Part shown: positions 10,283 to 20,134 of the stretch, in pieces
How positions within the stretch are numbered: the first letter of the stretch is position 1
Layout of the letters: every line of letters starts with the position of its first letter
Assembly: GCA_025667525.1 (NCBI GenBank)
Contig: CM046879.1
Location: 361,726,639 to 361,790,638, forward strand
Origin: Glebionis coronaria
Taxonomy: Eukaryota; Streptophyta; Magnoliopsida; Asterales; Asteraceae
Direction of reading: 5' to 3'
DNA: 64,000 nucleotides
Position numbers and translations under genes: made by a program
Notes under the pieces: generated by a model
The model's input: only the letters and a program-made list of their open reading frames with translations
Database searches by the model: none
What the model was told of the DNA's origin: nothing

Positions 10283-12279
10283 ATGCGTACTAGATCTTCT
10301 ACTTATCTAGAGCCCGAAACTCGTGAAGATTTAGATATGGCAGGTGTGAACAATAACAATAATCCACCGCACCTCAACAATAACAACAACAATGTTCTTC
10401 CACAACCCGATCTTCGGACAATGGAGGAACTTTGTCAACCTACCATGTTTGGACGAGGAGGACCGATTGCGCCGATGCAAATCACTGCTCCAGAGTTTTC
10501 GTTCAAGCATCACATGATCCAGCAAGTGCAAACTAACCCATTCCGCGGAATGCCTGATGATGATGCCAACAAACACCTCGACAAATTCATTACTATCACT
10601 CAAAGCATGAAGTTTCCCGGTGCTACTATGGATATTCTTTGCCTTCAACTCTTCCCACATACTTTATCACACCACGCCGAGAAATGGTTTGATCGTCTCC
10701 CGAAGAATTCCATTCATACTTGGGATGACATGACTCAACGCTTTTTGTCACGCTACTTTCCACCATCCATGGTCACGAGCCTTCGCAATCAAATCAGCGG
10801 TTTCATGCAATAACCCGATGAATCTCTCTTTGATGCTTGGGAAAGATATAATGTTTTGATCGATCGATGTCCAAACCACAACATGCTCCCTGTGACCTTA
10901 ATTGATACTTTCTACAACGGTTTGACTTTTCGAGATCGTGATACGATTAATGCAGCTGCCGGTGGCACATTTATGAAAAGGAGACCCGAGGAGTGTAGAG
11001 AGCTTATTGAAAACATGACTACTCATCAAAAAAACTGGGATTCCTCCGCTTCTTCAAGGAACAACCCGAGAGTCAATGTTTCTTCTACTTCAGCAAACCC
11101 CGATATAACCGAATTCACCCGCATGATGGCCAAAATGAACAAAATATCTTGCTCATCGCTTAAAACCAACAACAACAAGTTCAAGCGGTAGCAAATCCTT
11201 GTGAGACATGCGGCGGTCCTCACTCATACACTGATTGTCCTTCTACTCAAGGCAATCCGGAAAACGTGTATGCGGCTTATGGTAATTATTCACCGGAAAA
11301 TTACCAAGCCCGACCTCAAGGGGATAGAAATTTGCTAAGTTACCGGTCCAACAACTACCTTTCACCCGGTTTTTCTCCTCAAAACCAAAACCCCAACAAC
11401 AATTACACTAGAAGCAACCAAATCCCACCTAGAGCTTCTAATCCTTATCACCCACCCGCTCAACAAGCCCCACCCATCAATCAAGATGTTGAAGCCTTAA
11501 TGAGAACCCAAGGAGAGCAAATCAAGAATATACAAAGCCAAATTATCAATTTGAAAGGGGATATCACAAAGCAAGGGAATGACATTAGATCCGAGCTTCG
11601 AAATGATATTCAATCCTCCTTCAGCAATCAAACGAATGATTTGAAGAATATGCTGGCTAGTTTCTTACCCACTACTCAACCCTCTACTTCGAGCTCTCTA
11701 CCTTCAAACACCGTCACCAACCCGAGAGCGAATGTGAGTGCTATTACTACCCGTAGTGGAGTTACATTAGTAGGACCATCTATCCCACCCCCAGTTACAC
11801 CATCTACACCTCCTCCATCACCATTTATCCCTACTACTCCCACACCTAGTATTATTACACCATTACCGTCTTTGCCTCGTCGTGAAGAAGTACCAAAGAC
11901 GAATCCTCCACTAACCCTACCTTCCACCTTTAACCCTTCAACATCTCAACCTTCACCTTCTACACCTCCACCACCCAACCCAAGCATTCCTTACCCTTCT
12001 CGACTCAACAAGGCTAGAATTTTGACTAAGAATGACATTCAAGTCTCTAACTTTTTGGAAAAGGTTGGCGGCATGAAAGTCACCTTTACCCTTGTTGAAG
12101 CTCTTGCACAACTGCCACAATTTGTCAAGATGTTTAAGGAATTTCTTAATAAGAAGGAGAAGATGGTCGAGTTTGTTAATACTCGCTTGAATGAAAATTG
12201 CTCTGCAATCCTTCTTAAAGAACTTCCGGAAAAACTTGGAGATCCCGGTCGTTTTGTGCTACCTTGTACTTTTAACTAA
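10283..12279 (+). pseudogene. gag: Element C gag (nearly readable)
   Basis: The start is the ATG of MRTRSS (10283), matching the N-terminal style of A and K; an upstream non-ATG extension is not supported. The asparagine-rich N terminus is followed by the capsid core (NPFRGMPDDDANKHLDKF, then SRYFPPSM). TAA at 10811 replaces a probable CAA in the same frame, which reopens to 11191. The frame then changes by one, and the remainder (from about 11200) begins with a zinc knuckle C-x2-C-x3-H-x4-C at 11200-11238. A glutamine/asparagine-rich coil follows (about 11480-11670), then a long proline/threonine stretch and the FLNKKEKM region before protease. TAA at 12277 closes the frame. Confidence 0.86.
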
Positions 12280-13245
12280 ACCGACAAATTTACTGCCTTA
12301 GCCGATCTCGGGGCAAGTATAAATTTGATGCCTTTAAGTGTTTGGAAAAAGTTACCATTGCCCGACCTTACACCCACCAAGATGACTCTTGAGCTAGCCA
12401 ATCGCACTCTCGCTTACCCCGTTGGTATTCCCGAAGATGTGTTCATTAAAGTTGGCACATTCACTTTTCCGGTCGACTTTGTCGTTGTTGATTATGAAAT
12501 GGACCCTCGTATTCCGTTAATACTTGGACGCCCATTTTTGAGAACCGGTAGAGCTTTAATAGATGTGGATAAATGTGAACTCATCTTAAGAGTCGGGGAT
12601 GATGCACAAGTTTTTGAAATTAGGAAGCTTACAAGCAAATCCTATGGAAGAGAATCAGTGAATATGATTAATGTGCTTGATGATTTTGTCGTCTGCAACA
12701 ATCCTCTATTCGATTCTTGCAATGATAATCCACTTTTTCAAGATGATGTGGATGATTCTCTCTCCAATTTGGAACCTTCACCCATATATAATTCTCAACT
12801 GATCTTTTATGCTTATGATGATGATTCTGGTTCCGATGGGGATGATTATGATACTTTTACTTCCGAGTATCCCGACATGCCCACTTATGATGATTTTGAT
12901 GAGGCCGATACTCTTTTGAGTGATTCTTCACATGATGAAGATCCTCCGCCAACCATGCTTAATCCTACTTTGGATGACTACTCATTTGAGGAAGACTTTT
13001 CTACTTTTCTCAATACTTACTTCCCTCATGAAAGTGATGCTCCTCCTTTGGACTTTAATGATTATGGTCTTCATTCTTCTATGGATTTGAAGAAAATTCT
13101 TTCAAAGGAGAAGACACCGGACGACACCAACATCCGCATCACGTATGTTTTGACACCTCTTTGTCCACCTGCTGAGGACGAGGTTGTGCATTTTCTTAGC
13201 GGATCTTCTTCAAATTCTGCTGAGTCTGGTGCTATTTTCCCCTAA
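12280..13245 (+). pseudogene. pro: Element C protease with acidic C-terminal extension
   Basis: This lies in the same frame as the end of gag, after TAA 12277. The aspartic protease carries DLGASINLMP near 12304-12333, a flap-like region and the ILGRPFLRTGRALIDV block (about 12520-12560) typical of Athila-type proteases. It is followed by about 200 residues rich in Asp, Glu and Ser (about 12700-13100), without known domain. In A this place leads into RT; here no RT motif follows. The frame stops at 13243, and a +1/-1 shift links it to the next ORF. Confidence 0.82.
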
Positions 13246-13253
13246 AGGAAAAG

Positions 13254-13508
13254 GTGTTTGACCCCGGTATCGACATTTTTAAGCCATCTCAGTATCCGTC
13301 TGATGAAATAAAAGGAAAGATATTTGGAACTTTTGAAGTTATGCTTGCGCCTCTTCACCCTTGCTACCACCGTGCTCCATCTTTGCTTAAGGGAACCTTG
13401 CCTACTCTTCTTTGGCTTGCCTTGTTCGCCTTAAGCTTGTGCTATTTGATGGACGAAAACTATGTATTTGATCCCGGTGGATATGTTTCATGCTTCTTCC
13501 TTTGCTAA
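13254..13508 (+). CDS. Element C short ORF with hydrophobic segment
   Basis: About 84 codons begin FDPGIDIF and end in a hydrophobic run (LPTLLWLALFALSLCYLMDE) and a cysteine-containing tail. There is no ATG; the frame probably was the continuation of the gag-pro frame before a shift at 13243. The last 37 codons are present in element I (56113-56226 minus) with three amino-acid changes and two silent ones, so it belongs to the family. The hydrophobic stretch could be a membrane segment or a remnant of pol-linker sequence. I do not recognise a function and do not call it env. Confidence 0.5.
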   Translation: MFDPGIDIFKPSQYPSDEIKGKIFGTFEVMLAPLHPCYHRAPSLLKGTLPTLLWLALFALSLCYLMDENYVFDPGGYVSCFFLC

Positions 13509-13548
13509 TCAAGGTCGAGTCAGGCTCACGACTCGTTGAACAAAAATC

Positions 13549-13573
13549 AAGCGCTTCTTGGGAGGCAACCCAT
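13549..13573 (+). other. Conserved GCGCTT-GGGAGGCAACCC motif
   Basis: A block reading AAGCGCTTCTTGGGAGGCAA and CCC is kept in A (about 18135-18157) and I (about 56053-56078, minus), shortly after the coding end. It is one of the best kept non-coding words across these elements. Its role is unknown to me. Confidence 0.75.
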
Positions 13574-13809
13574 GTATCTATCTTTTAGCTATCTTTCTCC
13601 TAACTGTAGGGGAGACCCGTTGGTGTTTTCTATTTCCTCTCTTCTCATATTCAGGGATTCGAGCGCTCAATGATCCAATCTTGATGATTTTTGACGACCC
13701 GTGATTCCGTGTCTCCGTCTTCCCGGTTCTATCCTAAACTCTTTCCTTAGTAAGATTTAAATAACGTGCACAATGTCCTAAGTGTAGGGGAGTATACTCC
13801 CACATGCTT

Positions 13810-13847
13810 AAACATTGAGGACAATCTTTATATTAAGTGTAGGGGGA
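13810..13847 (+). promoter_or_regulatory. Element C internal AGGA hairpin plus PPT-like tract
   Basis: Arm AAACATTG (13810-13817), loop AGGA, arm CAATCTTT (one mismatch), then AAGTGTAGGGGGA (13835-13847). It has the same layout as the terminal hairpin and PPT at 15430-15469. It could serve as a second plus-strand primer site. Confidence 0.7.
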
Positions 13848-15429
13848 CTTCTGTCGAAGTTAAGTGTCCTTTTCCTTGGATTTGTCCTCATTTTAACCGA
13901 AAAATCAATTTTTCGACATTTTTGATCTATTTTGGCCTATTAGTTTTTACCTTTGTATAGTTATTTTATTTCTTTGCTTGAATAAATTTTAATAAAGTGG
14001 TTTTTATTTTCAAACGTTGTGAATCTTTTGACTCAACCCGAGTTTACTTATCTAAGTTTACTCTAGCTAGTATCCTTAACATGTTTAAGTCATGTTTTGC
14101 TAGGCTTTTATATAGGGAACTTTAAAACGCGAAAGTCTTAACTCTCACGGGTTAAGAACAAGAACTTTTCGCAAGTTCCTATAATTGATCCTAGAGAGTC
14201 GTTTATCAAGGGAACTTTAAAATGCGATTTCTAAACTTGAAAAAGTCTACGAGTTTGCATGATCCTATAGATGACTCGAAAACCCAAAACTTTGATTTAA
14301 TAGGCTAAGCATCCACGAGTCTCATTCCTTGAGATTTTAATATGTGGAGAACGAGAGATGATAGAGTCAATTATAAGTTTGGTATTCTTTCGTGAATTTA
14401 TGTGAGTTAATTATAAGCCTATTCTCCCATCGCTTGCTATTAAATTTATCTGCAATAAATAAGGTTGTACGATTTGAAAAGTTACTTAGCTTCTAGCCCA
14501 AGATCGTTGAAAAGTTGCTCGGTTAGGATTAGAGTTCATAGCCAAGGCATTAATTATTGAAGCGGGATGCGAAGATTGGCGAGTCCGAAAAGGCCATAAC
14601 AAGGCATGAGGGCTACATTTTGTTGCTAAAGATCCAAAGTGATGTGAAGAATCATTTATCAAAGATCAATATGAAGGATCGAGACACACGACGAAAAGCA
14701 AATACTCCCGTAAAGATCATGGAGAAGTCTATCCAAAAAGGCCCTAGAAAGGTATGAGGATAAATAGATCCAAGTCCAAAAAGGAGGCGGATCGTTGTAT
14801 ATCAAAATCCCAAATAAAGATTGGAGAAAAATTAAGAAGTCGTGGTCCAAGTATGAAGAATCTCTCAAAACTTCAAGTGAAGAAATTCCTATTATGAAGA
14901 GAAGACCATTATTTCATGAACATCTCTCAAGATTTGAAGTATGAAGTCGCTGCCAAATATCGGTCTGAGAAAGGTCTCAAATCGCGAAGCGAGTTATGCC
15001 AAGATATGAACTTTATGAGGTCCCGAGAAGCAGTTTTAAAAGATTTTGTCCTTTAGCTAACTATTCATTAAATCGTCCTACTTTATTTTCAGCCTTAATA
15101 ACTATCGAAATAAGTCAAAAAATGTATCCTCGTGATCATTCAAGACAATCATAAAATACAAGAGATACACCTAGGAATAAGGGAGTCTAAGTAAATAATT
15201 GGCCCACATGAGTTCGTGTTAGTTTGCTAACTTATAATAACAATGATCTCGTTTTTAAGCTTGGTTTGGAGAATGTGAAAACTTGAGGATGATGATTATT
15301 CATGACATTTCCAAAACCCTAAGGTATGTTTTTGATTTCTTTACTTGTTTTGTTATTTTCTATCTCTTTAATAATGGCCAATGTGGATTGATTGTGATGG
15401 AAAATATAAATCGTGCTTTGTAACTAATG

Positions 15430-15469
15430 CATTGCATGAGGACATTGCAATGGTCAAGTGTAGGGGATT
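15430..15469 (+). promoter_or_regulatory. Element C terminal AGGA hairpin plus polypurine tract
   Basis: Arm CATTGCATG (15430-15438), loop AGGA, arm CATTGCAATG with one bulged T (15443-15452), three bases, then PPT AAGTGTAGGGGATT (15456-15469) touching the 3' LTR. Confidence 0.82.
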
Positions 15470-17271
15470 TGATAGGTGTGTAAACACCCATCCTTTTTAC
15501 CACTTAACTACAAAATTAACCAAGCCAAAACGTGTATTTTATGTCGTAAATGTCGGAATTATGCGTGGTTGGTGTTTTTGTTGTGATTTAGGACGAAAAT
15601 GTGAAAAGGGGAGAAAACACGGGCATTCCCGGGCTTTTATCAAAGAAAAAGACAAAAGACGAAGTCAAGAAATCAAGAGTGCAAAAAGAACAGAAGTCCA
15701 AGACCAATTCTGAAGATTTATCGAAGAAAAAGTCAAAAGACAGAAGTTTACTAAAAGCAGAAGAACTCAAGTCTAATTTATTGAAGAAATTACAAGACGA
15801 GTTTATTAATCCCGAGACAAAGTCAAAAGTCGAAATTTAAGAAGATTAAGGACTAATCAAGCAATTAAAGAAAGAAGAAAGAGGGGAGGAAGCTTCCACT
15901 AAGCACCTCCCTAATCCACTATAAATAGGATCCTTAGTCTTTCATTTTTCTTGTTGGCTAAGTGTGACAATTATCTCTTCCATTTTAATTACTTGCTCTT
16001 TAAATACATGTCATTTATTTAATTGTCTTGCACCTTAAATTCATTTAATTTCAAGTAAGTTTTCTTTTAATTATTGTTAATCTTTACTTTTATGTTTATC
16101 TCTTATCTACCTTTCTTGTTTGATCTTAATCTTTATGCTTATTGTTCATGTTTATGTTCTTTAAATTTTATTGATTTAATCAAGTGGGTTTTGATTATTG
16201 TGGTTATTATTGTTAGCTTTATTGATTTAGTTTGTTTGATTATCATTAGTTGATCATTTGTGGTTAGTCTTGCTTAATCTTTTGGTTGATTTTGATTAGA
16301 TTAGATTAGATTCGTGTTATTTGTTTCCCGTGTTCTTCGCTACTGTTCTTTTCTAGGTTATTCCGGATCAACGCCAAACATTCCGGATCAAGGTTTTGTT
16401 GAGAATATTCCGAATCAGTGGAATATTCCGGATCGTTGGATATTCCGAATAAAGCTAATATTCCGGATTAAGCTAATATTCCGGATGAACCATTATTCCG
16501 AGAGAAGCATATATTCCGAACAAAAGCTTTAGTCTTCAATATTCAGGATCAGCAAAAATATTCCGGATCAGCTGTTTGTTCCGAATCAAGGGTCTTCATT
16601 CGGAATCCCATATATTCCGGATCAAGGGCATTCATTCGAAATAGTAAATATTCCGAGTCAGGGTCGTTTATTCGGAATAATCAATTATTCCTAGTGAAGT
16701 TTTTATTCCGAATAAAGAGTTATTCCAGATGAGACATTTGTTCCGAATGAAGTAATATTCCGAGTGAAGAAGAATCATTCCGAACGAAGGTGACATTCCG
16801 GATGAGTGATTATTCCGAATGAGGGTATTTTCCGAATGAGCTGTTTTCAGGTTCTTTTAAGTTTCTGTTTTTAAGTTTCTGTTTTTAAGTTTGAATTTTT
16901 AAGCTTTAATTTTCCCAACTTTTTCTTTAGTCGCACTTTAAGTTTACTTGCCTTAGATTTAATTTAAGCCTTGCCTTAGTTTAAGTTTTAGTTGCGTTTT
17001 AAGTTCGTCTTTAGGATAGTTTTGAGTTTGCGTTATTTACTTTTAGTGCCTTTTAAATTTTCGTCACGCTTTAAATCCTCATCATTTATTTTAACTTAGA
17101 GTTAGATTTAAATTACAGCCATTTACTTTAATAGTTTTTGCACCTTCTATATACTACAACGACACAACATTTGTTTCCACCAAAGACAGCTGAGTCGCAT
17201 AGTTAACCAGTTATCAATTCGAAGAGACTGGAACAACGATAGTTTTCTTACTAGGAAAAATCCAGTTATCA
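15470..17271 (+). repeat. Element C 3' LTR
   Basis: It starts TGATAGG and ends TTATCA, followed by the ACTAC target duplication. It repeats the hairpin (15471-15492: GATAGGTGT, loop GTAA, ACACCCATC), the purine-rich U3, TATAAATAG and the ATTCCG array of the 5' LTR. Confidence 0.93.
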
Positions 17272-17276
17272 ACTAC

Positions 17277-18092
17277 GTTTCTAAATCGGTTGAAGTTAAG
17301 GCTCTCCCTACGAACGATGCGAGGGTGGTTGTGAACTTTCTAAAGCAGCTTTTTGCTCGATTCGGTGTCCCTCGTGCTATCATCAGTGACCGCGGGACTC
17401 ATTTTTGCAATGATCAATTTTCAAGAGTCATGGCTAAGTATGGTGTCAATCACCGTCTTTCCATCGCTTATCATCCTCAAACCAATGGTCAAGCCTAGAT
17501 ATCTAACCGTGGATTGAAGCGAATTCTTAAGCGTACTGTGGGAGAGCATCGTGCCTCGTGGGCCGATAAGTTAGACGATGCTTTGTGGGCTTTCCGTACC
17601 ACATATAAGACGCCGATTGGTTGCACTCCATATCGTCTTGTGTACGAGAAGGCATGCCACCTCCCTATCGAGCTGGAACATAAGGCATATTATGCCTTGA
17701 AGTGGGCTAACTTCGACATCAACAAAGCCGGTGATCTTCGGAAGATTCAACTCAACGAGCTAAATGAACTAAGGAATGAAGCTTATGAGAACTCATTAAT
17801 CTACAAGGAGAAGACTAAGATCATCCATGATGCAAGGATTAAGAACCGAGAGTTCCATGTTGGTGATCAAGTTTTACTCTTTAACTCTCGGTTGAAGATC
17901 TTCTCGGGCAAGTTGAAGAGCCGCTGGTCTGGTCCATTCACCGTCGCGAAAGTCTTCCCATATGGCAGCATTGAGCTTTCTCAGCCAAATGGGCCCAATT
18001 TTAAGGTGAATGGCCAGCGTGTGAAGTTGTACTTTGGTGAGGAAATCTCTCATGAGATGATTCCATCCCTCACCACTTTTCCCTTGAATTAA
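17277..18092 (+). pseudogene. pol: Element A integrase, core and C-terminal part
   Basis: This continues the frame cut at 8204. It carries the second catalytic aspartate (SDRGTHF, about 17387) and the AYHPQTNGQ motif. The codon of the catalytic glutamate is TAG (17496-17498), so integrase is dead at its key residue. After it the frame is open to the TAA ending at 18092, with the GPFTVAKVFPYGSIEL C-terminal fold and FKVNGQRVK typical of Athila-type integrases. No chromodomain and no env-like ORF follow. Confidence 0.88.
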
Positions 18093-18447
18093 GTTCTGGG
18101 TCGAGTCAGGCTCGTGACTCGGTTAACAAAAACAAGCGCTTCTCGGGAGGCAACCCGTGATCTATCCTTTACCGTTTTCTTAATAAGCGTACGGGGATCC
18201 CCATATGTGTTTGTTGTCTTGTTTCTTATTCTGTGCAGGGATTCAAGCTCCAAAGAATACTTTTGATGACTTTTGACGAACCGAGATCCCGTGTTCCCGT
18301 CGTCCTGGTTCTATCCTAAACTGTCGTGATTTAATATTTCATATCTTATATGTTCACATTGAAATCACTGTAGTTGTCCTTTCCTTAGCAAGATTTAAAC
18401 AAAGTGCACAATGTCATAAGTGTAAGGGAGTTTACTCCCACATGCTT

Positions 18448-18486
18448 AAACATTGAGGACAATGTTTATATCAAGTGTAGGGGGGA
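18448..18486 (+). promoter_or_regulatory. Element A internal AGGA hairpin plus PPT-like tract
   Basis: A perfect 8-bp stem AAACATTG / CAATGTTT with loop AGGA (18448-18467), five bases, then AAGTGTAGGGGGGA (18473-18486). It lies about 1.65 kb before the true PPT. Confidence 0.72.
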
Positions 18487-20094
18487 CTTCTATCGAAGTA
18501 AGTGATCTTTTCCATGAATTTGTCCTCATTTTAACCAGAAAGTTTGATTTTTTGACATTTTTCAAAATTTTTAATCTATTTTGGCCTTGTAGTTTTCCTT
18601 TGTTATCGTTATTTACTTTCTTTGCTAAACTAAAAGTTCAATAAAGTGGTTTTGAATTTTTCAAAGTCATGAATATTTTGACTCAACCCGAGTTTACTTA
18701 TCTAAGTTTACTCTAGCTAGTATCCTTAACGTGTTTAAGTCAAGTTTTGCTAGGCTTTTGTATAGGGAACTTTAAAACGCGAAAGTCTTAACTCTCACGG
18801 GTTAAGAACAAGAACTTTTTACAAGTTCCTATAATTGATCCTAGAGAGTCGTTTATCAAGGGAACTTTAGAACGCAAATTCTAAACTTGAAAGAGTATAA
18901 GAAGATGCAAGATCCTATATATGACTCGAAAACCCAAAACTTTTATTTAATTGGCTAAGCATCCACGAGTCTCATTCCTTGAGATTTTATATTGTGGAGA
19001 ACGAGAGATGATAGAGTCAATTATATGTTTGGTATTCTTTCGTGAATTTATGTGAGTTGATTATAAGCCTATTCTCCCATCGTTTGCTAATAAATTTATC
19101 TGCAATAAATAAGGTTGTACAATTTGAAAAGTTACTTAGCTTCTAGCACAAGATCGTTTAAAAGTTGCTCGGTATTAATTAGAGTTCATAGCCAAGGCAT
19201 AACTTATTGAAGCGGGATGCGAAGATTGGCGAGTCCGAAAAGGCCCTAACAAGGCATGAGGGCTACATTTTGTTGCTAAAGATCCAAAACTGATGTGAAG
19301 AATCGTTTATCGAAAATCAATATGAAGGATCGAGACACACGATGAAAAGCAAAAACTCCCCTAAAGATCATGGAGAAGTCTATCCAAAAAGGCCCTAACA
19401 ATTTATGAGGATAAATAGATCCAAGTCCTAAAAGGAGGCGGATCGTTGTATATCAAAGTCCAATATAAAGAGTGGAGAAAAATGAAGAAGTCGTGGTCCA
19501 AATATGAAGAAATCTCTCAAAAACTTCAAGTGAAGAAATTCCTATTATGAAGAGAAGACCATAATTTCAAGAACGTCTCTCAAGATTCGAAGTAAGAAGT
19601 CGCTGCCAAATATCGGCCCGAGAAAGGTCTCAAATCGTGAAGCGAGTTATGCCAAGATATGAACTTTATGAGGTCCCGAGAAGCAGTTTTAAAAGATTTT
19701 ATCCTTTAGCTAACTATTGATTAAATCGTGCCACTTTATTTTCGGCCTAAATAAACTATCAAAATAAGTCAAACAATGCATCCTCGTGATCATTCAAGAA
19801 AAAATTAAAATATAAGAGATACACCTAGGAATAAGGGAGTCTAAGTAAATAATTGGGTCACATGAGTTCGTGTTAGTTTGCTAACTTATAATAACAATGA
19901 TCTCGTTTTTAAGCTTGGTATGGGGAACGTGAAACTTGAGGACGATGAACATTCATGACGGCCAAAACCCCAATGTAAGTCTTTGATTTCTTTACTTGTT
20001 TCTATCTTTTTATTTTCCTTAATGTTTAGAATTTAATAAAGGCCAAGGTGGATTATTTATGATGGAAAATGTAAACCGTGCTTTAAAATTAATG

Positions 20095-20134
20095 CATTGC
20101 ATGAGGGCATTGCAATGGTCAAGTGTAGGGGATT
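20095..20134 (+). promoter_or_regulatory. Element A terminal hairpin plus polypurine tract
   Basis: Arm CATTGCATG (20095-20103), loop AGGG, arm CATTGCAATG with one bulged T (20108-20117), then PPT AAGTGTAGGGGATT (20121-20134) directly before the 3' LTR. Confidence 0.8.

Larger units (their letters stand above)
13509..15469 (+). other. Element C 2 kb untranslated tail
   Basis: This is clearly homologous to the tail of A (18093-20134) and, inverted, of I (54089-56112). It holds no convincing ORF but several well-kept blocks: the GGGAGGCAACCC motif, a first hairpin plus PPT-like tract (13810-13847), and a second hairpin plus the true PPT (15430-15469). Conservation without coding suggests RNA or replication functions. 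Confidence 0.82.
8205..17271 (+). mobile_element. Element C: Athila-related element with gag-pro but no RT or integrase
   Basis: Complete termini TGATAG and TTATCA are flanked by the 5-base duplication ACTAC (8200-8204 and 17272-17276). LTRs of 1823 and 1802 bases enclose 5.4 kb with a tRNA-Asp-type PBS, gag, protease, an acidic linker, a short hydrophobic ORF and a 2 kb tail. RT, RNase H and integrase are absent between the protease and the tail, while the tail matches that of A. It is best read as non-autonomous, using pol from an A-like partner. Element I (52340-56226) belongs to the same family, so this layout has amplified. Confidence 0.92.
18093..20134 (+). other. Element A 2 kb untranslated tail
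   Basis: Homologous to 13509-15469. It contains the GGGAGGCAACCC motif (about 18145), an internal hairpin plus PPT-like tract (18448-18486) and the terminal hairpin plus PPT (20095-20134). No ORF is credible. Confidence 0.82.

Noticed and set aside
13254..13508. Envelope-like gene
   Set aside because: It has no signal peptide, too short a length and no env-type features. One hydrophobic run is not enough.
13766..13960. Small frame over the internal hairpin of C, also visible in A and I
   Set aside because: Conservation follows the hairpin and PPT-like tract, not codons; the ends differ between copies.
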